Positions 16,891 through 25,305 of a stretch of DNA of 64,000 nt are shown piece by piece. Source of the DNA: Myxococcales bacterium. GTDB lineage: Bacteria; Myxococcota_A; Polyangia; Polyangiales; Polyangiaceae. Numbering within the stretch: the first letter of the stretch is position 1; every line of letters starts with the position of its first letter. The notes under the pieces are model-generated. The model did not search any database, was not told the origin of the DNA, and saw only the letters and a program-made list of their open reading frames with translations. The stretch is from assembly GCA_025355005.1 (NCBI GenBank), contig JANXLV010000033.1, positions 1-64,000 on the forward strand. Direction: 5' to 3'. The position numbers and the translations under genes were made by a program.

Positions 16891-19395
16891 TCAGCGACGC
16901 CGGCGGCCCACCAGAACGAGCGCGCCGAATACTGCGAGCCCTGCAAATCCCAGGCGATCGTCAGCCGGGCCGGATGCATGCATACTGCACGCACCTCCGG
17001 TTGCGCGTGATGGGTACGATGCGGTCCACGGGTCCGTCGCCACCGGGACACTCTTCGGGGCGACGATGGGCACGCCATCCAGCTCCAGACCGAAGGTAGC
17101 GTACGTGCCGCCGTACCCGGGCGGCGGCGTCAGTACGTAGACCCACACGCCGGGACCGCGGCGCGTGAGCTGCGGCGACTCCAGCCTGTTGCCACCGAAC
17201 GACACGACAGGGTTGAGCCGCGCCGGGTCCACCAGGTCGGCCACGTCACCCGATGGAGTTCGAAGCTCTGCGATCACCGTGAAGGGCGTGGACCCGTCCG
17301 CGGGCACGAACGATTCGCTGAGCGTGACCCAGCTGTTCGCGTAGGCGGGCAGCGAGTTCTGCGGGTTCTTCATGCGGTCCAGCGCGACGAGGGACCCCAG
17401 CACGTCCAGCTCACCGGGACCGTTTTGATCATCGAAAGGGGCCGGACCGCGAAACCGGTGCGCGCCGGCCTGGAGGAGCGCCGTCATCTGATCCTGGGTG
17501 AGCGCTGGGTCGCGCCCCAGCAGCACTGCCGCGGCTCCGGCCACCATGGGCGCGGACATCGACGTGCCGACAGAGACCGCGTGGAACGAATCGACCTGCA
17601 GACAGCGATCGTCGGTGGCGCCACTGCGCAGCTTCGGACAGTCGCCGCCCGAGTTGAAGATGCTGCTCGCGGAGCTGGGTGGCGCGTCCTTGCTCATGGC
17701 GGCGATGACGACGCCGCCAGGCGCGGCGATCTCCGGCTTCGCGACGCCCGCGGCGTTGGGTCCCGCGCTGGAGAACCAGCAGATCTCGCCCTGGTTGAGA
17801 TCGCGCCCTGGTGACTTCGAGTCCGGAAGACCGCCCACGGCGTCGAGCACGGGAACCGACACGCCGACGTCCGCGCCGCCGATGCTCGCCCATCGGGTGC
17901 GATTCACCGTGCAGCCAACGCCGATGATGTTGGGGTTCGTGGCGGGCAGATTGACCGTGCCCTCGCGCACGCCGTATGCGAAGTGCGCAGGCGTGCCGGA
18001 GAAGGCAGACGCATCGCCGGTGCCCTGCAGGTAGAGGTCAGCGGTGCCGTCGCCGTCGAGCTCGATCTCGTAGGTGCCCTTCGGCCACTTGCCAGTCCAC
18101 ACGACGACAGCACCATGCGACGTAACCGGTACCGGCGAGCTCGAGTCGCTCTGTCCGTAGATCACGCCCGCGTTGTAGTCGCTCGTGTTCTTGCCTGCCT
18201 CTAGCCCCTCCGCCACGGGCGAGATCCACTCGCCCTCGGGGCTGTTGAGGCCGACCTTGATGCCGGCGCCCGCGCGCAACGAGACCCACACCTGCACGGT
18301 GCCCGACGTGGCGCCCTGCGTGACGACGGGGACACGGGTGGTCGCGCCGGTCGCAACGTGGACCACCTGATGAATGGGCAGGTCGGCGACACTGCCGCTG
18401 TTGCCCGCGGCGGCAACGAGCACGTGGCCCGGATGATCCTTGCCCACGAAGGCCGCGATGGTCTGCTCCCACAGCATGTTGCCGTCGTGCGAGCCGAAGT
18501 CGCTGCCGAGCGAGAGGTTCACCGCCACCGGGAGCTTCATCGCGTCCGCGCGGTCGAACATGAACTTCACTGCGGACACGAGGTCGTCGTTGGAGATGGA
18601 CTCGGAGTGCGCGTGCGTGACGCGCACGAACAGGATTCCAGCCTTCGGAGCGACGCCCTGGTATCCGCCCTTCGCGCGACCGTTCGATGCAGCGATGGAG
18701 GTGACGTGCGTGCCGTGGCCGATCTCGTCCGTCGGGGTCACGCTCTTCTGGGCGATCACCTGATCGATGTCCGCGGCGGCAAGCACGGCGCCGGCGACCA
18801 GGTTGCCGCTATCGTCCTTCACCGAGAACTGCTTCTCCAGCTCCGGGTACAGGCCCACTGGCTTCAGCGAATAGTCGAGCAGCCATGCGACGCGCGTGTG
18901 GCCGGTCGCGTCCAGGAAATCCGGGTGCGTCACGTCGATGCCGGTGTCCGCAACGCCCACGAGCGCGCCCTTGCCGTCCGCGCCAGCCAGCGCGGCAGCG
19001 GCTGCCTTCGTCCACACACCGGCCTGCTTGAGGAGCGGGTGTACGGTGGGCGCGACCTCGATGCGGAGGCCAGGATGCGCGACGGCGAACGCGTCGAGCT
19101 GCGATGCGGAGCCATGGATGCGGCCGATGCCAGGCACGATTTCCGTGACGCCGAGCGACGCTGGCGTCACGCCCTTCGGGATGCTGACGAGCGCGCCGAT
19201 GCGTCCGGTGTCTGGCGCGAGCACGTGGGCGGCGTGCGGGCCGAGCATGCGAAGAAAGCGAACACCGTTCGCCGGATCGCTCGCTTTTGGGGCGAAAGGA
19301 GTCGTGGGCGGCGACGCGGGACCGCCGGCCCGCACATGGGAAGCACACACGACGGTCGCAAGAACCATGACCGGAAGCAGAAGAAAACGTCGCAT
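16891..19395 (-). CDS. Secreted subtilisin-like (S8) serine peptidase with MYXO-CTERM-like tail
   Basis: 834 residues. The signal peptide is residues 1-23. A propeptide-like region to about 130 precedes the catalytic domain. The triad is Asp150 in VGVADTGIDVTHPDF, His227 in DEIGHGTHVTS and Ser612 in VGTSMSAPMVAG. The gap between His and Ser is long, implying an inserted domain. The extreme C-terminus has a Gly/Cys patch (GGACSMHA), a hydrophobic segment (LGFAGLAVFGALVLVG) and RRRR, the layout of the MYXO-CTERM surface-sorting signal. It is probably a cell-surface or secreted protease. It diverges from the K+ channel gene. Confidence 0.93.
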   Translation of the reverse strand: MRRFLLLPVMVLATVVCASHVRAGGPASPPTTPFAPKASDPANGVRFLRMLGPHAAHVLAPDTGRIGALVSIPKGVTPASLGVTEIVPGIGRIHGSASQLDAFAVAHPGLRIEVAPTVHPLLKQAGVWTKAAAAALAGADGKGALVGVADTGIDVTHPDFLDATGHTRVAWLLDYSLKPVGLYPELEKQFSVKDDSGNLVAGAVLAAADIDQVIAQKSVTPTDEIGHGTHVTSIAASNGRAKGGYQGVAPKAGILFVRVTHAHSESISNDDLVSAVKFMFDRADAMKLPVAVNLSLGSDFGSHDGNMLWEQTIAAFVGKDHPGHVLVAAAGNSGSVADLPIHQVVHVATGATTRVPVVTQGATSGTVQVWVSLRAGAGIKVGLNSPEGEWISPVAEGLEAGKNTSDYNAGVIYGQSDSSSPVPVTSHGAVVVWTGKWPKGTYEIELDGDGTADLYLQGTGDASAFSGTPAHFAYGVREGTVNLPATNPNIIGVGCTVNRTRWASIGGADVGVSVPVLDAVGGLPDSKSPGRDLNQGEICWFSSAGPNAAGVAKPEIAAPGGVVIAAMSKDAPPSSASSIFNSGGDCPKLRSGATDDRCLQVDSFHAVSVGTSMSAPMVAGAAAVLLGRDPALTQDQMTALLQAGAHRFRGPAPFDDQNGPGELDVLGSLVALDRMKNPQNSLPAYANSWVTLSESFVPADGSTPFTVIAELRTPSGDVADLVDPARLNPVVSFGGNRLESPQLTRRGPGVWVYVLTPPPGYGGTYATFGLELDGVPIVAPKSVPVATDPWTASYPSRATGGACSMHASGPADDRLGFAGLAVFGALVLVGRRRR

Positions 19396-19419
19396 GAAGG
19401 AAGAGAAGGTTCTCCCAAC

Positions 19420-20385
19420 ATGCCCCCAAAGCGCAAGCCCGGCATGGATCCGCTATGTTCCCCAGGACCCATGGCCGAGCCATCCCAGGCAACCCAGCCC
19501 ACACCGCGACCCAGGAAGAAGATCAGCGCGTCGACCACGCCTGCATCGATGGCGAGCGTCCGGATCCTCGGACGCGAGTTCGCCCCGCACAAGGACATCT
19601 ACCACCTCATCCTTCGCGTGCCGTGGTGGGCGTTCTTCGCGGGCATGGCGCTCATGTTCTTCGGCACCAACGCGCTCTTCGCGATCGCCTACGATCTGTC
19701 GCCGGGCTGCATCGACCACGTGAACGACTACGAGGACGCGTTCTACTTCAGTGTCCAGACGCTCGGCACCATTGGCTACGGCGGCATGTCACCAGCATCG
19801 CGCTACGGACACATGGTGGTGAGCATCGAGGCGTTCACCGGTTTGCTCATGACGGCCATGGTGACCGGCCTCACGTTCGCGAAATTCGCGCGGCCAACGG
19901 CGCGCGTGCTGTTCACCAAGTACGCAATCATCCACCCCCGCGACGGCGTGCCGCATCTCATGTTCCGCATGTCGAACTTCCGCGCGAACAACGTGGTGGA
20001 GGCAACGCTGCGCGTGGGCCTGATGATCGTGGAGCGCACGCGCGAGGGCGAGATCATGCGCCGGGCGGTGGACATCCCGCTCACGCGCGCGAGCACTGCG
20101 CTGTTCTTCCTTTCGTGGACAGCCATGCACAAGATCGATGAGTCGAGCCCATTCTTCAGCGCCGAGCAGCGGCAGAAGCTCAGGGACGAGAAGGCCGAGC
20201 TCTTCCTCTCGTTCACTGGTCTGGACGAGACCATCGCCGCACAGATTCACACGCGCTACCGCTACGCCATGACCGAGGTCGTGGAGAACGCGCGCTTCGC
20301 GGACATCCTGCACCAGGCGGAGGACGGCACACGCGTGCTCGACTACGCGAACTTCCACGAGATCATCCGGAACGACCCGTCCTGA
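19420..20385 (+). CDS. Inward-rectifier K+ channel, KirBac type
   Basis: 321 residues from the ATG at 19420. A start at 19471 (MAEPSQ) is possible: the codons between are poor in G/C at third positions, but the purine-rich AAGGAAGAGAAGG before 19420 could be a ribosome site. FAPHKDIYHLILRVPWW is the slide helix, followed by membrane helix 1. The pore helix and selectivity filter are TLGTIGYGGMSP, and membrane helix 2 is EAFTGLLMTAMVTGLTFAKFARP. The C-terminal immunoglobulin-like cytoplasmic domain has LMFRMSNFRANNVVEA and LTRASTALFFLSWTAMHKID, as in KirBac. It would pass K+ under control of lipids or ligands. Its stop overlaps the next ATG by one base (TGATG). Confidence 0.93.
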   Translation: MPPKRKPGMDPLCSPGPMAEPSQATQPTPRPRKKISASTTPASMASVRILGREFAPHKDIYHLILRVPWWAFFAGMALMFFGTNALFAIAYDLSPGCIDHVNDYEDAFYFSVQTLGTIGYGGMSPASRYGHMVVSIEAFTGLLMTAMVTGLTFAKFARPTARVLFTKYAIIHPRDGVPHLMFRMSNFRANNVVEATLRVGLMIVERTREGEIMRRAVDIPLTRASTALFFLSWTAMHKIDESSPFFSAEQRQKLRDEKAELFLSFTGLDETIAAQIHTRYRYAMTEVVENARFADILHQAEDGTRVLDYANFHEIIRNDPS

Positions 20386-21380
20386 TGGCTCGCGCCCCCG
20401 TCGAACTATATGCAGACTGCACACATTGTCGACTCGAGGGCGGCGTCGCGGAGCTGTACGACCCGGACTCGCCCGCGAGCAGGTTCGCGGTGCCCAAAGA
20501 AGAGAGCTGCAGGCTCTGCCTGGTGACGGTGCGCGGCGTGGTGCGCGGCGCCGACGGCGAAGAGATCGCGGTCGACATGTCGCAGGTGCCTGCGAATGCG
20601 TGTCCTGCGTGCCGTGCGCCGCTCGATCCTTCCGCGCTGGACGAGAAGGCATGCACCCACTGCGGCGCGCGATGCGTCCCGCTGGTGGTGCGCGAGCCTA
20701 CGACCTTCACCACGCGCGAGGCATTGCTTGCGCGACTCGACGCGTGGGCGACGGAGGACCGCGCAGGCTCGCGCGATGACCTGCTCGTGTCGCGGTTCGT
20801 GACACCGGACGCGGACGACATCCTCGCGCGTCTCGCACGCGGCGACGTGCTCCCCACCATCGTGGATCCATTCGCCCTGGGCGGAGCGCGAGTCGTCTCG
20901 AACCAGGGCGATGAACCCGTCGCGGACTCGGCGCCGCGGTCCGTACAAAAGGAGCTGCCGCCGCCCTCTGCGCCGCCGCGCGCGATCGTCTATCCGCTCG
21001 TGAGCGTGATCGCGGCGGACGGCGAGCTGCAAAAGGAGGAGCGCGAGGTGGTGGACCGCTTCCTCGAGAGCGAAGGCCTCGCGCCCCTCACCATGGAAGA
21101 GTTCCGCGTGCACCGCGCGGAGGACGTCGCGCGGCTCGTGCCCGTCGACAAGCGGGAGAAGGTCGTCGAGCTGATGTGCGAGACGGCGTGCGCCGACGGC
21201 ATCGCCGATGCGAGCGAGGTGCGCGTCATCCATGCGTACGCGTCTGCGTGGCACATCCCGGAAGAGAAGGTCGCGTTCTGGCTCTGGGGCTACGAGCACG
21301 CCAACGCGTCCGGCGCGAGACAACTCTGGCTCAAGATCAGGCGCTTTCTGCTTTCATCGCGGTGGGAGAACGACCAATGA
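20385..21380 (+). CDS. Zinc-ribbon and TerB-like domain protein
   Basis: 331 residues. The N-terminal third carries paired cysteines (CTHC, CRLC, CPAC, CTHC plus a further Cys), which likely form zinc ribbons. After a Pro-rich linker the last 130 residues form an all-helical TerB-like domain: YPLVSVIAADGELQKEEREVVDRF and VVELMCETACADGIADASEVRVIHAYA, where the ADGE/ADGI turns with acidic residues are typical. No membrane segment is seen. It sits between the K+ channel and MoxR genes with 1-bp and 4-bp overlaps, so strict coupling is likely. TerB-like domains often accompany membrane-stress AAA+ systems. Confidence 0.82.
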   Translation: MARAPVELYADCTHCRLEGGVAELYDPDSPASRFAVPKEESCRLCLVTVRGVVRGADGEEIAVDMSQVPANACPACRAPLDPSALDEKACTHCGARCVPLVVREPTTFTTREALLARLDAWATEDRAGSRDDLLVSRFVTPDADDILARLARGDVLPTIVDPFALGGARVVSNQGDEPVADSAPRSVQKELPPPSAPPRAIVYPLVSVIAADGELQKEEREVVDRFLESEGLAPLTMEEFRVHRAEDVARLVPVDKREKVVELMCETACADGIADASEVRVIHAYASAWHIPEEKVAFWLWGYEHANASGARQLWLKIRRFLLSSRWENDQ

Positions 21381-22348
21381 CCGAAGGCACGAGCACGCCG
21401 GTTCGCTCCGAGGACAAGGAGGGACTCACGGCCATCCAGGATCAGTTCCAGCGCGTGCTGTCGAACATCAAGAAGGTGATCCTCGGCAAGGACGAGGTGA
21501 TCGTCCGGCTCTTGTGGGCCGTGGCCGCGCAGGGACACGTGCTCTTCCGCGACGTGCCTGGCGTTGGCAAGACGATGCTCGCGAAGTCTTTCGCCGCCAG
21601 TGTGTCCGCCACGTTCAAGCGCATCCAGTTCACGCCCGACCTCTTGCCGATGGACGTGACGGGTTCCAACGTCTTCAACATGCACAAGAAGACCTTCGAG
21701 TTCGCGGCTGGTCCGGTCTTCACGAACGTGCTGCTCGCCGACGAGATCAACCGCGCGCCTCCGAAGACCCAATCCGCGCTGCTCGAGGTGATGGAAGAGC
21801 GGCAGGTCACGGTGGAAGGAACGACGCACAAGTTGCCGCCGCCGTTCATCGCGATCGCGACCATGAACCCGCTCGAAGACGAGGGCACCTACGCGCTGCC
21901 CGCCGCGCAGATGGATCGCTTCATGATGATGCTGTCCGTCGGCTACCCGCCGGAGGACGCAGAGGCGAAGATGCTGGAGGTCCACCTCTCGCCCAACCCT
22001 GCCCTCGCGGATCTCGCGCCCGTGATCACCAGGGAGGAGGTCGTCGCATGGCAGGCACGAAGCCGCGCGATCTACGTGTCGCCCGAGATGCGCGCGTACG
22101 TCGTCGCGATCATGCGCGCGGTGCGCAACGACGAGCGGAACCTCCGCTCCGTGTCGCCGCGCTCCACGATCTTGCTGGCGCGGGCGGCACAGGCGCGCGC
22201 CATGTTCTCCGGCCGCGAGTTCGTGAACGTGGACGACGTGAAGACGCTCGCGCCAGACGTCCTTGGCCATCGTGTGCTCACCAGCGACTCGGGTGTCGGG
22301 AGAGAGCTCGTGCTCCGGAGCATGGAGAAGGTGCCAGCGCCCGCGTGA
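21377..22348 (+). CDS. MoxR-family AAA+ ATPase
   Basis: 323 residues, beginning inside an ATGA overlap with the preceding gene. Walker A is DVPGVGKTMLAKS. The sensor/Walker B region is VLLADEINRAPPKTQSALLEVMEERQVT, very typical of MoxR, and FIAIATMNPLEDEGTYALPAAQMDRFMM follows. The C-terminal lid domain has VSPRSTILLARAAQARAMF. MoxR ATPases act as chaperone-like partners of DUF58 and VWA proteins; a DUF58 gene is two genes downstream. It is probably cytosolic and works on membrane-linked targets in this operon. Confidence 0.95.
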   Translation: MTEGTSTPVRSEDKEGLTAIQDQFQRVLSNIKKVILGKDEVIVRLLWAVAAQGHVLFRDVPGVGKTMLAKSFAASVSATFKRIQFTPDLLPMDVTGSNVFNMHKKTFEFAAGPVFTNVLLADEINRAPPKTQSALLEVMEERQVTVEGTTHKLPPPFIAIATMNPLEDEGTYALPAAQMDRFMMMLSVGYPPEDAEAKMLEVHLSPNPALADLAPVITREEVVAWQARSRAIYVSPEMRAYVVAIMRAVRNDERNLRSVSPRSTILLARAAQARAMFSGREFVNVDDVKTLAPDVLGHRVLTSDSGVGRELVLRSMEKVPAPA

Positions 22349-22387
22349 GGCCTTGCTTGTGCGCGTGATTTCGACTGTGATCGACGC

Positions 22388-23689
22388 ATGGGACGAAGGT
22401 TCGTGAGTGCGCTGCTGTTCGTCGTCGCTGCTTTCCCCTGCGCCTGCACGAAGCCAGAGACGCAACAGGCACTGCTTTCCCCCGACGCCTCGTCGATCAC
22501 GGCGACCGCCGCCAGCGGGTCGGCCGCAGCCGTGGATGCTGGCGCCCAAAAGACGGCGCACGCAGCGCACGACAACGACGACGGCGGCCTTCGCGCGGAG
22601 ACCGCGGACGAAGCCGAGGATCGTCGACGCTACCGCTCCGCGATGACCAACGGCCGGATCGCAACGATCCAGCGCAGGTACAACGCCGCGGTCGGCGCGT
22701 TCGATGGCGCGCTCGCGGCCAAGAAGAACGACCCTCGCGCGCTCGCAGAGAAGGCGTACGCGCGGCTGATGTCGGGCAAGGAGCTGGACCTTGCGCGAAG
22801 CGATCTGGAGATGGCAGCGGCGAACACAAAGGACCCGAGGCTGCTCTCGCAGATCTGGTTCAACCTCGGCATGGTCGAGGACGAGCTGCACGAGAGCGAC
22901 AACGCGCAGGTGGACTACTGGATGGCCGACCACGTTTTTCCCAGCCCCGCTGCGCGCTCGAAGCTGAAGGGAAAGAAGATCTGCCCCGTCCGCACGGACT
23001 ACACGTTCAAGTCCGCGTTCCCCGAGAAGACACGTGTGCAGGCGCCCGGCTGGCTCGCTCTGTGGAAGGAGCTCCCCGCAACCACCTGGGACGACGACAA
23101 CGCGCCGAAGACCGACGACGAAGCGTGCAAGGCGCTCACCGGCAAGGATGTCGCTGCGGCTGCGGTGACGTTCCCCGTGATCATCACGGCAGGCCACGGC
23201 GGCGCGGGCCGCGCTGCGTTCGTCGTCGGGAAGTCGGACACGGGACTCGGTGCGGTGGCGCTCGGCGCGGACGTGGGCGGTCGCTGCCCTGGTGACGTCG
23301 CGTTCGAGATCGTGAGAACGCGCGGCGCGATAGTCCATGTGAACGGCCGCGAGACCCCGGAGGGCGGATACTCGTACATGTGCACGCACGTCGACGCGGG
23401 CGCCGACGGCCCCGTCGGTCCATGCACGGACGCCGAGTTCGCGAACGACGGCACGCCGGTCCAGTCGTTCTGTGCAGGAGGCGCCGCGACGGAGCGCGAC
23501 GTCGTGATCGACGTGCAGCGGGGAACGGTGCTCGTCGCGCTCGAGCGCCCATACGTGGACAGCAAGGCCGGCGCGAAGGGCACTGTCACCGTGGCGCTGG
23601 GCGATCGGGGGCTCACGCTCACCGGGCTCGATTGCACGGGCACCACGATCCCGCTCGTTGCTCCCGGAGACGCTGGAGCACCTCATTGA
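22388..23689 (+). CDS. Lipoprotein with TPR-like helices and Cys-rich C-terminal half
   Basis: 433 residues. The signal peptide ends FPCACTKPE, so lipidation at about Cys20 is likely. A disordered Ala/Asp linker is followed by TPR-like helices (RRYNAAVGAFDGALAAKKNDPRALAEKAYARL). The C-terminal part is mixed alpha/beta with scattered cysteines, including GGRCPGD, GYSYMCTHVD and PVQSFCAGG. No family was recognised. It lies 39 bases after moxR and overlaps the DUF58 gene by 4 bases, so it is part of the MoxR/DUF58 operon and may be its extracytoplasmic component. Confidence 0.8.
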   Translation: MGRRFVSALLFVVAAFPCACTKPETQQALLSPDASSITATAASGSAAAVDAGAQKTAHAAHDNDDGGLRAETADEAEDRRRYRSAMTNGRIATIQRRYNAAVGAFDGALAAKKNDPRALAEKAYARLMSGKELDLARSDLEMAAANTKDPRLLSQIWFNLGMVEDELHESDNAQVDYWMADHVFPSPAARSKLKGKKICPVRTDYTFKSAFPEKTRVQAPGWLALWKELPATTWDDDNAPKTDDEACKALTGKDVAAAAVTFPVIITAGHGGAGRAAFVVGKSDTGLGAVALGADVGGRCPGDVAFEIVRTRGAIVHVNGRETPEGGYSYMCTHVDAGADGPVGPCTDAEFANDGTPVQSFCAGGAATERDVVIDVQRGTVLVALERPYVDSKAGAKGTVTVALGDRGLTLTGLDCTGTTIPLVAPGDAGAPH

Positions 23690-25305
23690 GCTTCTTCCGG
23701 CTGCTGCGCGCGGCGTTCCACGGGGGCCTGCTCTTCGTCCTTCCCTGGGGTGTGGGAGCGCTCGTCGGCATCGTGTTCGACGTGGACGAGGTGACGGAGA
23801 CGTCTGCGTCGTTCGCGAAGTGGTTCGCGCTCTTCGCGCTGCCACTCTTGCTCTTCACGGTCGTCGCGATCTCGGTGAAGGTCGGGCGCGAGCTGCGATC
23901 GCTCGCCGAGCAAGGACAGCGGGGCTTCTCCGCGTTCGCGCTCGCGGCAGACAAGCACGTGCGCGTCCTCACGGGGCGCGGCATCAGCCTGGCCGCGGGT
24001 TCGCTGATCATGGTGGCGCTGGCGCTGTCCGCGAAGTGGGCGCAGCTCGGCGTCGTGGCCGTGGCAGGATTAGGTGTACTGTACATCTTCTCTACACTTG
24101 CGACCGTGGTCTCCGCCTTCAGTGTGCGGGCCTTCGATGACCGTCTGCGGCGCGGGCGCGGTAGCATCGACCGCGAGATGTCGCCCACCGTCGTGGACGC
24201 GGGCGATCCGGTGGAGGAGCGCTTCCTGCTCGCGCGCGTGCCGGTGCCACCTGCGTTCCGGCTGCACATCGAGGAAGAGCTGCCGGATCGCCTCTCCGGT
24301 CAGACCCGCTTCGCCGTGAACCGCGGCGTCAACCGCGCGAAGGCCACGCTCTCCGCGCCGCTCCCGCGCACCGCGCGCGGCGTGTACAAGCTGGGCCCCG
24401 CGCACATCTGGTACGAGGACGTACTGGGCATGACGCGCGTCGCCGTCGCCTCGCACGCGTGCGCGAACCTCCGCGTGCTGCCGCGGCTGCGAGCGATCTC
24501 CTGGCAGAAGGAGCCGCGAAGCCTGTCGCGCGCAGAGGGGCCGCTGTCACGCCTCTCGCGCCTTGCAACGGAGGACCACTTCCGCACGCGCGAGTACGTC
24601 CAAGGAGACGACGTGCGACGCGTGCACTGGAAGCAATCCGTCAACACCGGACGCTTGATGGTACGCGTGCCAGAATCCGTGCCGTTCGCGCCCCAGAAGG
24701 TGGTGCTCGTACTGGACACGCACCTGCCGAAGACGTGGGCGTACGGACGCGCATCGCTCGAGGACGCGCTCGACGTGGCCGTGGAGACCTGGATCGCCAT
24801 CGCGCACGCCTTCGTGCGGCGTGGTGAGAAGGTGGAGCTCGTGACCGCCGGCGCGAACGGGCGCGAGACGCTGACGTGCAGACGCGGTGAGGAGCGACGC
24901 TGGCGCTCGATAGGCGCCGACGCGGCATACCAGAGCGTGCTCGACGGTCGCGCCCTCCTCGGTGATCTCGCGACGGACACGTCCGCCATCCTCGTCACCT
25001 GCGGGTTCTCCGACCTGTCCGGGCTTCGCGGAGGCAAGGCGAGCGTCGTCCTGATCGACACCGCGAACCTGCTGCCGCAGGCTGTGAAGCGCGAGGACGA
25101 TCGCCTCTTCCGCTACCGCTACCCTGTCGGCGCGGAGGACAACAAGATCGACTGGAAGGAGCTCTTCGGCGGCAAGCCCGACTCCGCGCGCGTGCTCCGC
25201 GCCGCGGCGACAGCGCGAACGGATACGCTCGCTCTCGCGGGGCTTGGCATCGACATCGTGATGGCACGGCCCAAGGGAGCGCTCGTCGCGCTCGCGCGCC
25301 CATGA
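23686..25305 (+). CDS. DUF58 membrane protein
   Basis: 539 residues from a TTG in a TTGA overlap with the previous stop. Two pairs of hydrophobic segments are visible, near residues 10-27, 43-63, 103-118 and 123-143. The DUF58 core follows, with TARGVYKLGPAHIWYEDVLGM, then the signature REYVQGDDVRRVHWKQSVNTGRLMV. A VWA-like part has VVLVLDTHLPKTW, where the usual DxSxS metal site is not intact. DUF58 proteins pair with MoxR ATPases and are implicated in envelope stress and division in other bacteria. Here the gene sits between a lipoprotein and a membrane protein, all with 4-bp overlaps. Confidence 0.92.
   Translation: MSFFRLLRAAFHGGLLFVLPWGVGALVGIVFDVDEVTETSASFAKWFALFALPLLLFTVVAISVKVGRELRSLAEQGQRGFSAFALAADKHVRVLTGRGISLAAGSLIMVALALSAKWAQLGVVAVAGLGVLYIFSTLATVVSAFSVRAFDDRLRRGRGSIDREMSPTVVDAGDPVEERFLLARVPVPPAFRLHIEEELPDRLSGQTRFAVNRGVNRAKATLSAPLPRTARGVYKLGPAHIWYEDVLGMTRVAVASHACANLRVLPRLRAISWQKEPRSLSRAEGPLSRLSRLATEDHFRTREYVQGDDVRRVHWKQSVNTGRLMVRVPESVPFAPQKVVLVLDTHLPKTWAYGRASLEDALDVAVETWIAIAHAFVRRGEKVELVTAGANGRETLTCRRGEERRWRSIGADAAYQSVLDGRALLGDLATDTSAILVTCGFSDLSGLRGGKASVVLIDTANLLPQAVKREDDRLFRYRYPVGAEDNKIDWKELFGGKPDSARVLRAAATARTDTLALAGLGIDIVMARPKGALVALARP

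Noticed and set aside
18358-19419. In-frame N-terminal extension of the K+ channel reaching into the protease gene
   Set aside because: It is antisense to the subtilase and has Arg/His-rich, domain-free sequence.
21290-23845. 851-codon minus-strand frame across moxR and the lipoprotein gene
   Set aside because: It is opposite a MoxR with all AAA+ motifs; its composition is that of a shadow frame.
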